The notes: generated by a model not told the origin, from the letters alone. A stretch of DNA of 64,000 nucleotides from JACNIZ01 sp964344765 (GCA_964344765.1 CAYFOM010000018.1:21029-85028), one strand, 5' to 3'; shown: positions 45,265-54,304, counted from the first letter of the stretch. Numbers and translations are program-made.

Positions 45265-46284
45265 CTAGCGGTGATCGTGACAGCGTGCGCATTCCATCGT
45301 TAGACCAAGGAAGGCAGTGCCAAAAGTTTGCACACGATCGGAAACATACTCAACTCGAAATTCTTCCGGCGTCGATCCACCTTCGTTGGTTTGGCGGTGC
45401 AAGCGATTGAACGCAGTCGCGATTTGCTGCTCACGCGTGGCGTTCGGCAACATGTCACCGGCGAGTTGCCAGCGCACGAAGTCGTCGTAAGGAAGGTTGT
45501 TGTTGTACGCGTCAATCACCCAATCGCGGTACGGCCACACGCGCCGGCCGACGTCGCTTTGATAGCCGTAAGTGTCGGCATAGCGGGCGACGTCCAACCA
45601 GGATTGCGCCATGCGTTCGCCGAAGTGCGGCGATGCGAGCAAGCGATCGACCACATTCTCTTTTGCAGCTTCGCTTTCATCACTCAGGTAAGCCTGCAAC
45701 TCTTCGGGAGTCGGCGGCAAACCGGTCAACGCGAAAGTGATGCGACGCAACCAAGTTGCACGGTCGGCCGGAGGATTCGGCTCGAGCCCAGCCGCACGCA
45801 CCGCGTCTTCGATGATTGCATCGATGGGATCAACCGGGGTGCGGTCGGAAGAATCCAACCACTCGCCGGGCAACGCGAAGTGTGCACCCACCGGCTCAAA
45901 AGACCAATGCGGCGTGTATTCCGCCCCCTCGGAAATCCACTGCTCGAGCAGCTTGATCTCATGCGGCTTCAGCTCAAGCCCCGACTTCGGCGGCGGCATG
46001 CGCTCTTTGCGATCGCGGCTGTGAATCAACGCAATCATTTCCGAAGCGTCGACGTCGCCGGGAACGATTGCGGAATAACCGCCTAAGTCCTTGTACGCTT
46101 CCTCGGCCGAATCGAGTCGCAGGTCGGAATCGCGTCCGCCTTCATCGGGGCCGTGACACGAGAAACAACGGTCCGACAAAATCGGACGGATGTCGCGCTG
46201 GAAATCCACAGCCTGCCCGGCAGCCGATCCGCAAAGCAGCAGAAGTGCGAGTAGTTGGAGGAGCCCTGATGCCCAGGAAAGCAT
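45265..46284 (-). CDS. PSCyt1/DUF1549 N-terminal part, ended by an in-frame TAG
   Basis: A 339-residue product: signal peptide (residues 1-24), a PSCyt1 haem-type domain with CFSCH (Cys40-His44) and MPPPKSGLELKPHEIKLLEQWI, then DUF1549 (about 160-339; RITFALTGLPPTPEELQAYL, RMAQSWLDVARYADTYGYQSD, GTAFLGLTMECARCHDH). It breaks off in the family's CHDHKYDPI motif, where TAG stands in place of the Tyr codon (one-base change from TAC/TAT). The reading frame simply continues after it. Either the gene is a young pseudogene, or the stop is a base-calling error, or it is read through. Start chosen at ATG 46284, which gives a proper signal peptide. Confidence 0.87.
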   Translation of the reverse strand: MLSWASGLLQLLALLLLCGSAAGQAVDFQRDIRPILSDRCFSCHGPDEGGRDSDLRLDSAEEAYKDLGGYSAIVPGDVDASEMIALIHSRDRKERMPPPKSGLELKPHEIKLLEQWISEGAEYTPHWSFEPVGAHFALPGEWLDSSDRTPVDPIDAIIEDAVRAAGLEPNPPADRATWLRRITFALTGLPPTPEELQAYLSDESEAAKENVVDRLLASPHFGERMAQSWLDVARYADTYGYQSDVGRRVWPYRDWVIDAYNNNLPYDDFVRWQLAGDMLPNATREQQIATAFNRLHRQTNEGGSTPEEFRVEYVSDRVQTFGTAFLGLTMECARCHDHR

Positions 46285-46353
46285 GAAGCATCCTAGCAGG
46301 CAATTTCGCTTCGGCGGTCTGGCTGATTTCGCGATTCCAAGTAAATTGGAAGA

Positions 46354-47727
46354 GTGGCACTCTTCCCCTCCCTCCTGTTGCTGCTGGCGCAAAATCCGGC
46401 GGTTGAATTCAGCGCGCACCCGGTCGACGGACAGCTCTATCCGCGCAACGCAAACAGCGTGGCCCACGTGCAGGTGGCCGGCCGAGTTTTAGAAAACGGC
46501 TGGGATAGCGTGACTTGCGTTGCCCGCCGCGACGGCGTTCCGTTTGCCTTTAAGCAACAAGATCTAAACTACAATCCGATTGGCGGCGCGCCGTTTGATT
46601 TAAATATAAAAATCAACGCCGAGCTGGCCGAATACGATTTTGCCATCTTGCTGCGCAATGACAGCGGACGCAAGGTGGTCGGTACTGCCGAACGCGTCGT
46701 CGCCGGCGATGCTTTTTTGATCCAGGGCCAGTCCAACGCGGTGGCCAATGATTCCCATAATCAAAATTTGGCCAATCAAGATCAAAGCCCGTGGATTCGT
46801 TCTTTTGGCACCACCAGTTTGTTCGGAAGTAACGCCGCGGCCGATGTGAATTGGTACATCGCCGATGGCGAATACGATCGTGAAGAAGGCGCGATTGGTG
46901 CGTGGGGATTGCGCATGGCCAGCAACATTGTTGCGAGTGAAGGCATTCCGGTTGCGATTCTGAATGGAGCAGTTGGAGCCACGCCAATCGTGTGGCACCA
47001 GCGCAACGACGCCGACCCGTTTGATGTATCAACCAATTACGGACGTTTGCTCACCCGCGCCACCAATGCCGGCTTGGTCGATCACATCCGCGCAATCTTC
47101 TGGTATCAAGGCGAAGCCGACGGCGACGCTGCTGAACCTTATGTGTATCGGTTTTACAACCTGTATCACGATTGGCTGAGTGACTACCCCAGCACCGAAA
47201 AGGTTTACGTTTTCCAAGTGCGCAATGGCTGCGGCAATCCGTCGCCCGACCTGCGCAATGTGCAGCGGCGGTTTAAGGAATTCTTGTCCAAGGTCGACGT
47301 CATGTCGACCACCGCGATCAACCGCCACGACGGATGCCACTACTACTATGGCGGCTACCGTCAGCTGGGAAACCGGATCTCCCGACTCGTCGCCCGGGAT
47401 CTGTACGGTTCCACCGACACCGTCGAAATTGATGCGCCGTATCTGGCGTGGGCCAGCTGGGGTGATTCCTTAGGCAACTCCATCCGCCTAAAATTCGCCG
47501 ACCCCGATGACCGCCTGATCGTCGAACCAGGTGCCGAGCAAGACTTCGTTTTGGAAGACGGCGTCCAAGTCGTCTCGACCCAAGTGGCAGGTAGCTCCAT
47601 CTACCTAACTCTCAGCGGCCCCAGTAACTCAGCAACCATCGCCTACGTAGGCCACCCCGAAGACGGCGCCTGGATCAAAAACGGCCGCGGAGTCGGCGCG
47701 CTGGCGTTCAAGGTGATGATTCGATAA
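46354..47727 (+). CDS. exported sialate O-acetylesterase-like (SASA/SGNH) protein
   Basis: A 457-residue protein with a short signal peptide (GTG start preceded by GGAAG). It has an N-terminal beta domain (about 20-110), then an SGNH-type esterase domain with nucleophile block FLIQGQSNAV (Ser127), GAVGATPIVWHQ, FWYQGEADG (near residue 250) and a late HDGCHYYYGGYRQLGNR block with the His-type residue. The C-terminal 70 residues form a beta module. It probably removes O-acetyl groups from sialic acid or polysaccharides outside the cytoplasm. The gene is divergent from the PSCyt1 gene, with 69 bases between. Confidence 0.86.
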   Translation: MALFPSLLLLLAQNPAVEFSAHPVDGQLYPRNANSVAHVQVAGRVLENGWDSVTCVARRDGVPFAFKQQDLNYNPIGGAPFDLNIKINAELAEYDFAILLRNDSGRKVVGTAERVVAGDAFLIQGQSNAVANDSHNQNLANQDQSPWIRSFGTTSLFGSNAAADVNWYIADGEYDREEGAIGAWGLRMASNIVASEGIPVAILNGAVGATPIVWHQRNDADPFDVSTNYGRLLTRATNAGLVDHIRAIFWYQGEADGDAAEPYVYRFYNLYHDWLSDYPSTEKVYVFQVRNGCGNPSPDLRNVQRRFKEFLSKVDVMSTTAINRHDGCHYYYGGYRQLGNRISRLVARDLYGSTDTVEIDAPYLAWASWGDSLGNSIRLKFADPDDRLIVEPGAEQDFVLEDGVQVVSTQVAGSSIYLTLSGPSNSATIAYVGHPEDGAWIKNGRGVGALAFKVMIR

Positions 47728-47744
47728 TCGGTAGGGAAATTCGT

Positions 47745-47781
47745 CCTAACCCTTATTTGAAAAATTTGAGTAAGGTTTAGG
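47745..47781. repeat. imperfect inverted repeat before the second giant sigma-factor gene
   Basis: CCTAA-C-CCTTA (47745-47755) pairs with TAAGG-T-TTAGG (47771-47781) around an AT-rich centre. The right arm ends 28 bases before the TTG start. No T-run follows, so it is not a classical terminator of the esterase gene. It could instead be an operator or an mRNA leader hairpin. Confidence 0.4.
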
Positions 47782-47809
47782 CAACAGCGGCAACCGTTCT
47801 ATAGCCGTT

Positions 47810-50800
47810 TTGCCTAACTCCTCTTTCCACACCGAAGAAATCCTCGCGCATGCCGCGTGGGTGCAAGCCATGGTCCGCGAAATGGTCGCGGATCCGTCGC
47901 TAGCCGACGATTTATCGCAGCAGACCCTAGAGGTCGGTCTGCGCCATGACTTGAGCCGCGTGCAAAACCTGCGCAGCTGGTTCCGCGGAGTGGCCAAAAA
48001 CTTGCTTCGCCAATCCCATCGCAGCCAAACCCGCCGCGAACGACGCGAACAAAAAGTTTCGACCCCCGATGGTGGTTCCGAGCCACCGTTGCCGGAACTT
48101 ATGGAGAGGGTGGAAATCCAGCAAAAGGTCGCTTCCGCGGTATTGGAGCTTCCGCAACAACACCGCCGCGTCCTGATTTTGCGTTATTACGAACAACATT
48201 CCGTTTCCCAAATTGCCGAGGCCTTTGGTATTTCCAACAGTGCGGCCGGCTTGCGCATCCATCGAGCAAAATCGATGCTGCGCAACCGGCTGCAATCTCA
48301 GTTGGGCGGCGATTGGCGGGTGTTGGCAGCGCCAATTAGCGGAAGTATCGGGAAGATTGGCTTGGCAACGGCTTCTGCTTTCGCCATGAACAAACTCGCT
48401 AAAGCCACTCTAGTTTTATTCGTGGGGCTGCTTTGCAGCCTTCCATTTATTTCCAACGACGACAAAGCTGACGTAGATGTCTCATCTCAATTTGAGGCTG
48501 AGCTTCAAAGATCCGAGACAAGCAGTCCTAATAAAAACGTATTAGAGGAAATTGAAGCCAAAAGAAACTCTATTTCAAGCTCCCAACGCGACCTTGTATT
48601 CGAGGGTTATACGCTGAAACTGATTGATTCCAATCAACAGCCCATACCGAACGCCGAGGTCGCCCTCCACCTCACGCACAATGGAATTAGATTCAAAAAC
48701 TTGCATCACTATCCGGACAGTTGGAACCCACCGAATTATCCAATATTGAAGGCCCTCACTAACGATATTGGGGTAGCCCAAATCCCCTATTCCGCACCAG
48801 AAGCAAAGGGATACGTTTTTACCAAAAAAGATGGCTTTGTATTAAGGGGTTTCCCAGTTGCCGAATTTGGGAAACGCAATGGTCCGATGGTTGACCTCGG
48901 ATCATTGGTATTGAATTCGGATGCTGGATTTTGCTGGCTGCAGTTCCGGGAAGAGAGCGGCGCCCTTGCAGCAGACTTGGAAGTTGATTGCAAATTACGA
49001 ACCACGCCAGACGGATTGCCCAGTACGCAAACCCCCAACGGAACCATTGTGTTTCAATCCGATAGGACAGACGCTAATGGAATGGTCAAATTTTTCTCCA
49101 TGCCACAGGGTAAGGTTCATCTGCAAATTCGCTCGCGCCGACACGTAACCTGGACTGATGAAATTGAATTAGAAACAAAACCTCCACAACAGCCCATCCC
49201 AGTCACGGTGTCACGTGGCGAATCCATTCAATTAAAAGTTTTGGATGCCAAAGGGGCGCCAGTTTCAAACGCCGGAATCCACTACACCACTAATGACTGG
49301 CACAGACCTTTACGAGAGATGGTCCCTGGAACATTCATGTGGAGAGGCTCCACAAATGACTTGGGGGAGTTTTCACTGGAGGGATTGGTCGAGGGGCAAG
49401 GGCACAGAGTGGTGGCGATTTCTGGCAATGCGTGGGTTGAGGAACGGCAGCTGGAAGTCGGAGACACAGTAGTATTGCAGCTCCCTCAAATGGCAGAACT
49501 AAAGGGCGAGGTCCAACTAGAAGATGGGCGCCCAGCTGCGGGAGCAAAGATAGCAATTGTCGACTTTCACCGTCGCCGAAATGATCCAGACCAAATCATT
49601 GAGGTAGATTCCGGTGGAAGGTTCAGCATTCCCCTTCCTTACGGCGTGTACTTCTATGAAGCCATCCACCCGGATGGATCTCTGTTCGCAAATGAGCCCG
49701 TCACGGTCGATCAACATCTCAAGCCGTTGAACCTTACGATCCCGGAAGGCGAAGGGTTTTCCTTCACATGTGTTGACAAACAAACCGGCCTCCCAATTGA
49801 CGGCGCTCGAGGCTACTTCCCTAGAATCCCGGAGCATCTCGCAAGCAAAGATCCAAAGAATTCAACGACGTACTTCAACCGCTTTCGTTCTCAAGGCTTG
49901 GATATGCTTTTCAAGGATGGGTTCTTCACGAGCAGCCAACTCGCTCCAGGTACATATACCATCCAAATCGATGCGATAGGCTACGCAGGGACTGAGCATT
50001 CCTTCCAAGTCGAAGAGGGAAAGCCAAATGATTTTCAGGTAGAGTTAAATCCAGTAACAACCCTAAACCTCCTCGCCTTGGATGCTGACGGAACACCCCA
50101 ACCCGGGTGGAGGGTAATGCTGGTCCCAAAAGGAAGTGAGCCCACGTGGTTCCTCGGCCCCGGTGAAAGACATGATCGGTACGCCATGGGGCTGACAAAC
50201 CGTGACGGAGTGGCAGAATTCGAATCTAATCTTGTGCCTGGGATTTGGAGGATTGAATCCGGGAATGACTCCTTTCGCGGGTGGGTTTTTGGGGAGCTTG
50301 AAATTGATCAGGGGCCTAATACTCACAGTTTTGTCCTTCCACGGAATATTGAGGCAGAGTTTCAGGTTCTCGCAGATGGAGCACCTGTACCAGACGCACG
50401 AATCGATTTGCGTTGGCACTACCCGGAGGAAATGCCAATCTTCAGCAACTTTCCTACTGGGTCAATCACCGCCTCCAACGGATTTGGCAAAATCCGCAAA
50501 CTCGTCCCTGGGGAGTACAGGATGGATGTGCGTGCACCTGGCTTGATTCCCCGCAGTGAAGTCATTCGCTTGGAGCAGGACAGTCAACTCATACAAATTG
50601 AGTACTCCGGCATACGCGTTGAAGGCCGGATTGAACCCGTGCGTGAACAGGCAAAGGTGGTACTACTTCAAATTACGGATGCGAGCAAGTGGAGCGGCGA
50701 CATATCGGCTGAGATCTCGCGAATGTTTGCCCACAGGAGCGGGATCCCAAGTTATTTCCAAGGTGGTTGTAGTTATGTCAAAACCGAGGTCGACATGACC

Positions 50801-51241
50801 GGGGCATTCGTTTTTCCCCATGTTGCGGACGGCGAGTACTTCGTTTTTGCAATAGTTCCTGAAGGCGTCCCTCCCTACCCAGTGCCCATCACTATTTCTG
50901 GACAAAACAGGTCCGACTTGCAGCTCCAGACCCCACAATTCGGAAGGCTCATGGTCAACCTGATAGGCCTAAATAAAGCCCAGCTAAATTCCCCCAAGGC
51001 CCGTGTAAACCTTCAAGTCAACTATGACGACCTTGATCCATATTATCTGCCAGCATTCTTCGAGGACACCCGGCGAGTGATTCGCGGATTCCGAGAAGGC
51101 GAATGCGAACTAATCTTTGAATTCAGAGATCCGCAAGATTGGAACGGGTCGCTTACCACATATAAGAAGACGGTACGGTTAGCAGTAGACCAAACTTCTG
51201 AAATCAATGTGGATCTTGAAGACTTCACCCAAATTGATTGA
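47810..51241 (+). CDS. giant membrane-anchored sigma-70 (ECF-like) factor with carboxypeptidase-regulatory-like repeats, second copy
   Basis: A 1143-residue chain with the layout of the protein at 10063. Sigma region 2 is at about 10-75 (AWVQAMVREMVADPSLADDLSQQTLEV, LRSWFRGVAKNLLRQ) and region 4 at 105-160 (LELPQQHRRVLILRYYEQHSVSQIAEAFGISNSAAGLRIHRAK). One membrane helix lies near 195-213 (ATLVLFVGLLCSLPFIS), followed by about seven beta-sandwich units opening in the style 'LKVLDAKGAPVSNAGI' (near 265, 480, 565, 655, 755, 850 and 1010). The start is a TTG; it aligns with the N-terminus of the paralogue, and the next Met would delete part of region 2. By eye the part after the helix is more AT-rich than the sigma part. 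Confidence 0.84.
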   Translation: MPNSSFHTEEILAHAAWVQAMVREMVADPSLADDLSQQTLEVGLRHDLSRVQNLRSWFRGVAKNLLRQSHRSQTRRERREQKVSTPDGGSEPPLPELMERVEIQQKVASAVLELPQQHRRVLILRYYEQHSVSQIAEAFGISNSAAGLRIHRAKSMLRNRLQSQLGGDWRVLAAPISGSIGKIGLATASAFAMNKLAKATLVLFVGLLCSLPFISNDDKADVDVSSQFEAELQRSETSSPNKNVLEEIEAKRNSISSSQRDLVFEGYTLKLIDSNQQPIPNAEVALHLTHNGIRFKNLHHYPDSWNPPNYPILKALTNDIGVAQIPYSAPEAKGYVFTKKDGFVLRGFPVAEFGKRNGPMVDLGSLVLNSDAGFCWLQFREESGALAADLEVDCKLRTTPDGLPSTQTPNGTIVFQSDRTDANGMVKFFSMPQGKVHLQIRSRRHVTWTDEIELETKPPQQPIPVTVSRGESIQLKVLDAKGAPVSNAGIHYTTNDWHRPLREMVPGTFMWRGSTNDLGEFSLEGLVEGQGHRVVAISGNAWVEERQLEVGDTVVLQLPQMAELKGEVQLEDGRPAAGAKIAIVDFHRRRNDPDQIIEVDSGGRFSIPLPYGVYFYEAIHPDGSLFANEPVTVDQHLKPLNLTIPEGEGFSFTCVDKQTGLPIDGARGYFPRIPEHLASKDPKNSTTYFNRFRSQGLDMLFKDGFFTSSQLAPGTYTIQIDAIGYAGTEHSFQVEEGKPNDFQVELNPVTTLNLLALDADGTPQPGWRVMLVPKGSEPTWFLGPGERHDRYAMGLTNRDGVAEFESNLVPGIWRIESGNDSFRGWVFGELEIDQGPNTHSFVLPRNIEAEFQVLADGAPVPDARIDLRWHYPEEMPIFSNFPTGSITASNGFGKIRKLVPGEYRMDVRAPGLIPRSEVIRLEQDSQLIQIEYSGIRVEGRIEPVREQAKVVLLQITDASKWSGDISAEISRMFAHRSGIPSYFQGGCSYVKTEVDMTGAFVFPHVADGEYFVFAIVPEGVPPYPVPITISGQNRSDLQLQTPQFGRLMVNLIGLNKAQLNSPKARVNLQVNYDDLDPYYLPAFFEDTRRVIRGFREGECELIFEFRDPQDWNGSLTTYKKTVRLAVDQTSEINVDLEDFTQID

Positions 51242-51307
51242 CCTATTGGGGAAGCGCGCAAGAGAGCCTACTGCTTAATAGGAAGGTCAGATGAGAAATT
51301 CCCTACA

Positions 51308-52033
51308 CTACTTCGAACGAACGTTGCGCGGCCTCTTGTCGGAGAAGCTCTTTTCGAACTTTGCGAGTTGATCCGCATTCAAAACCTGGCGTACGTCGTT
51401 GCGCCAGGTTTCTTCGTCGGCTTTTTTGATTTGGCCGAGCATGTCTTTGTCGGCACCGTCTTTCCACATTTTGATTAGGTCTTCCGAACGTTGGTCTTTG
51501 GCGGCGATCAAGGTGCGGATTTGACTGGCTTGGGAATCATCTAGGCTTAGCCATTCGCGCATGCCGTCGACGCGTTCATCCAAGCGCGCGGCTTTTTTGG
51601 CTTGCTCTTTTTCGACCCAATCTTGGCGTTCTTTTTCGCGGATGGAATCCAGCGCCACGGCGACCTGATCCTCGAATTGCGGATCGGCCATCGCTGCGCC
51701 GGGGACACTACCGCTGCCTCCCAACTCCTTGCGCAACGCAGCGAGTTCATCTTTCGTCGCCCATTCCCCCACCTCACGCCGACCGGAGTCCGTCGTCGCC
51801 GACTCCAATTTTTGCAGGCGTTCGGTCAGCTGCTGATTGCGAATGGCCAGCTGGTCAATCTGCTTCAACAACTCCTCTTGCGACGAGCTCGCGTGCACGT
51901 CGGCGTGGGCCGAAGACGCATCGTCGACGAGCTGGTGCGAGTCGGAAGGTGAAATTACCGCAACGGTGGCTACGGAAGAAACCGCGCCGACGATGGCTGC
52001 AATGCCGATGGTTTGGAGTAGATTCTGCGACAT
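51308..52033 (-). CDS. membrane-anchored coiled-coil protein (Spy/CpxP-like character)
   Basis: A 241-residue protein with an N-terminal membrane or signal segment (IGIAAIVGAVSSVATVAVI). A coiled coil follows (about 45-80; EELLKQIDQLAIRNQQLTERLQKLE), then a long helical, charged C-terminal region with two 'LSLDDSQASQIRTLI' / 'VLNADQLAKFEKSF' patterns that recall LTxxQ-type periplasmic proteins such as Spy/CpxP. Function unknown; a periplasmic stress or metal sensor is one possibility. It converges with the giant sigma-factor gene. Confidence 0.65.
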   Translation of the reverse strand: MSQNLLQTIGIAAIVGAVSSVATVAVISPSDSHQLVDDASSAHADVHASSSQEELLKQIDQLAIRNQQLTERLQKLESATTDSGRREVGEWATKDELAALRKELGGSGSVPGAAMADPQFEDQVAVALDSIREKERQDWVEKEQAKKAARLDERVDGMREWLSLDDSQASQIRTLIAAKDQRSEDLIKMWKDGADKDMLGQIKKADEETWRNDVRQVLNADQLAKFEKSFSDKRPRNVRSK

Positions 52034-52076
52034 GGCGAAGGCTTGAGGAACTATGAATTATCCCACGAAGCGCGCG

Positions 52077-52520
52077 CTACCTCTGCACGTTCTTTTCATA
52101 ATTTTGTATCCATTCGTCAACCGTAACTTTACTCGCCAGCTCGCCAATTAATTCATAAGGAATGGTCTCGATCTTCTTCAGGCGCACGCAACTCTTGCCC
52201 ATATCCAGCTTAGTCGGCACGTGCTTGGGCCACTGAGATTGAAACCACTTCAGCAACTTCGGGCTGGCGTACATGCCCATGTGATACACAGCGATAAAGT
52301 TCTTCTGCGAAGCCAAGCTCAAAAACGGCAACGGCTGTTTCGGGTTGCAGTGGTAGCCGTCCGGATAGCGCGAATGCGGAACCACCCAACTCAGCCCCAC
52401 ACCTTCGACGACTTCCTTGAAGCCCTTCGGCAAGTTTTTGCGAATCACCGCACGCAACTTTTTTACCGCCGCCTGACGTTCTTCGGGCAACGACGCAATC
52501 CACTCTGCTGGCTTAGTCAT
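52077..52520 (-). CDS. DUF1801 family protein
   Basis: A 147-residue soluble protein with the DUF1801 pattern: an N-terminal helix (IASLPEERQAAVKKLRAVIRKNLPKGFKE), a central PLPFLSLASQKNFIAVYHMGMY and KLDMGKSCVRLKKIETIPYELI. Family function is unknown; the fold is thought to be YdhG-like. It is part of the minus-strand run of small genes between 51.3 and 54.8 kb. Confidence 0.85.
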   Translation of the reverse strand: MTKPAEWIASLPEERQAAVKKLRAVIRKNLPKGFKEVVEGVGLSWVVPHSRYPDGYHCNPKQPLPFLSLASQKNFIAVYHMGMYASPKLLKWFQSQWPKHVPTKLDMGKSCVRLKKIETIPYELIGELASKVTVDEWIQNYEKNVQR

Positions 52521-52558
52521 GCAGACATCCTAGCAAGCCCAAGAATGGACGCCGACGT

Positions 52559-53143
52559 CTATCGCAGCTTCGCAATCAACCCGTTTTTCACAGCCGGCCA
52601 CTCGTCGCGCACAATGGAATACACCGCGCTGTCGCGGAAACTGCCGTCGGGCTCAATGCGGTGATTGCGCATCACCCCATCCAACTTCGCCCCCAACCTC
52701 TCGATCGCCCGCCGCGAGCCGTGATTGAGGAAATGAGTGCGAAACTCAACTGCAATCGCGTCGAGCTGTTCAAAGGCGTGGCTGAGCAACAGCAGCTTGC
52801 ATGCGGTATTCACCGACGTTCGTTGATGGCTTTTGCCATACAAGGTGTAACCAATTTCCAACCGCCGATGCGCCGCTTCCACATTGCAATAACGCGTGCT
52901 GCCGATGACGTCGCCGGTGCTTTTTTGCACCACGACAAATGCCAAACTGCGGCCGAGCTCCATTTCAGAAAGCGCAAAGTCCAAATACGAGTCGACGGTT
53001 TCGGGCCCTGGCACGCTGGTGTACCACAGCTTCCATAATTCACCATCTGCTGCGGCAGCGACTAACGCATCACGATCCGCTCGCTGCAACGGGCGCAACT
53101 CCACGCCATGCCCTTCGAGCACAAGCTGCTGCAGCCAACTCAA
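52559..53143 (-). CDS. GNAT family N-acetyltransferase
   Basis: About 194 residues of the RimJ/RimL type: GVELRPLQRADRDALVAAAADGELW at the N-terminus, AFVVVQKSTGDVIGSTRYCNVEAAHRRLEIGYTLYG, a basic loop (KSHQRTSVNTACKLLLLSHAFEQL) and NHGSRRAIERLGAKLDGV. I chose the TTG at 53143: it overlaps the TGA of the phzF-like gene (TTGA) and has a GGAGAG eight bases upstream. Upstream parts of the frame are antisense-like shadow of the phzF gene. Translational coupling with that gene is likely. Confidence 0.88.
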   Translation of the reverse strand: MSWLQQLVLEGHGVELRPLQRADRDALVAAAADGELWKLWYTSVPGPETVDSYLDFALSEMELGRSLAFVVVQKSTGDVIGSTRYCNVEAAHRRLEIGYTLYGKSHQRTSVNTACKLLLLSHAFEQLDAIAVEFRTHFLNHGSRRAIERLGAKLDGVMRNHRIEPDGSFRDSAVYSIVRDEWPAVKNGLIAKLR

Positions 53144-53931
53144 ATTTGCAGCTCTCCAGTCAAGTAAGTCACCGCGCGACCGCCAATCGAAACGCGCGCG
53201 CCGCCCTGCTTTAATTCGCAAAACAACTCGCCGCCGCGGCGACTGAGCTGGCGCGCGGTCAGCTGATTCTTGCCTAGCCGCTCGGCCCAGAACGGGATCA
53301 GCGAGCAGTGCGCCGAACCGGTTACCGGATCCTCCGGCACGCCAAAGCGCGGGGCGAAACAACGCGACACAAAATCACAGTCGTTGCCGGGAGCAGTTGC
53401 GATCACCACCGCGGCATCAATCTCGCGAATCAAATTCATATCCGGCAGCAACGACTCAATTGCCGCCTGATCAGCAAACACCGCAACCAAATCACGCGCC
53501 TTACAAACCTCCAACGGCTGCGCGCCAAATGCCTCACGCAAATCCGGTGTCGGATCAATTGCCTCCGGCGCACGCGTCGGGAAATTCAAATACAACTTCT
53601 CGTCGCCTTCGCCACGCTTCACCGAAAGCAAACCGCTTTGCGTTACGAAGTTGATTTGCTTGGCGTCGGAATCCAGCTCTTCAAAGATGACGTGAGCACT
53701 GGCCAACGTCGCGTGGCCGCACAAATCGACTTCGAGTTCGGGAGTAAACCAACGCAACTCGTAGCCTTCTTCGCCGGCGACCAAATACGCGGTCTCGGAC
53801 AGATTATTCTCGGCGGCGATGGCCTGCAGAGTCGAATCCGGCAGCCATTCGTCGAGCAAGCAGACGCCAGCCGGGTTGCCCTCGAAGGCTTTGCTGGCAA
53901 ACGCATCAACCTGGTAAAAGGGAATTTTCAT
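53140..53931 (-). CDS. PhzF family isomerase
   Basis: A 263-residue protein of the PhzF/YddE family, with diaminopimelate-epimerase-like twin domains. The active-site Glu is Glu46 in AENNLSETAYLV. Other family blocks are VDAFASKAFEGNPAGVCLL at the N-terminus, LRWFTPELEVDLCGHATLASAHV and FGVPEDPVTGSAHCSLIPFWAERLG. Most homologues are of unknown substrate and not linked to phenazines. No phenazine genes are nearby. It is the first gene of a coupled pair with the acetyltransferase. Confidence 0.93.
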   Translation of the reverse strand: MKIPFYQVDAFASKAFEGNPAGVCLLDEWLPDSTLQAIAAENNLSETAYLVAGEEGYELRWFTPELEVDLCGHATLASAHVIFEELDSDAKQINFVTQSGLLSVKRGEGDEKLYLNFPTRAPEAIDPTPDLREAFGAQPLEVCKARDLVAVFADQAAIESLLPDMNLIREIDAAVVIATAPGNDCDFVSRCFAPRFGVPEDPVTGSAHCSLIPFWAERLGKNQLTARQLSRRGGELFCELKQGGARVSIGGRAVTYLTGELQI

Positions 53932-53945
53932 TTGGAGGGGATGGA

Positions 53946-54302
53946 TTACAACTCGGTGTATTTCACAGCGGAACCACGCGCTTTTTCGACCGGATACTTT
54001 TCAGCGTTTTTGGCCATTTTTGCTTCCACTGCCTCGCCAAGGTTGATGTTGGCAGCCTCGGACAAGTAAAGCAAGAATACCAAGACGTCGGCCATTTCAT
54101 CGGCTAGTGCGGTGGTAAATTTTTGCTCCTGAATTTCATTCGCAACTTGCTCGTTGCTCTTCCATAAAAATAGCTCGGCAAGCTCGCCGGCCTCGATGCT
54201 CAACCCCAGCGCCAAATCCTTGGGATGGTGAAATTGCTTCCAATCGCGGGCGTCGCGAAACGCAATGACGGCATCTTGAAGCGCTTTGATTGAATCCGAC
54301 AT
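53946..54302 (-). CDS. MazG-like nucleotide pyrophosphohydrolase
   Basis: A 118-residue all-helical protein of the MazG/dCTPase-like NTP pyrophosphatase group. Metal-binding acidic residues lie in SIEAGELAELFLW (the ExxE pattern near residues 37-41) and in LADEMADVLVFLLYLSEAAN (the ExxD pattern near 67-71). The preceding RDARDWKQFHHPKDLALGL is typical of the subgroup. It probably removes non-canonical or excess nucleotides by releasing pyrophosphate. It lies two bases from the membrane protein upstream and 14 bases before phzF. Confidence 0.92.
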   Translation of the reverse strand: MSDSIKALQDAVIAFRDARDWKQFHHPKDLALGLSIEAGELAELFLWKSNEQVANEIQEQKFTTALADEMADVLVFLLYLSEAANINLGEAVEAKMAKNAEKYPVEKARGSAVKYTEL

Positions 54303-54304
54303 GT

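Noticed and set aside
45265..45267. Pyrrolysine or alternative-code reading of the TAG
   Set aside because: TAG is used as an ordinary terminal stop elsewhere in the window (for example at 13393-13395). The family residue is Tyr, so nonsense change or error is far simpler.
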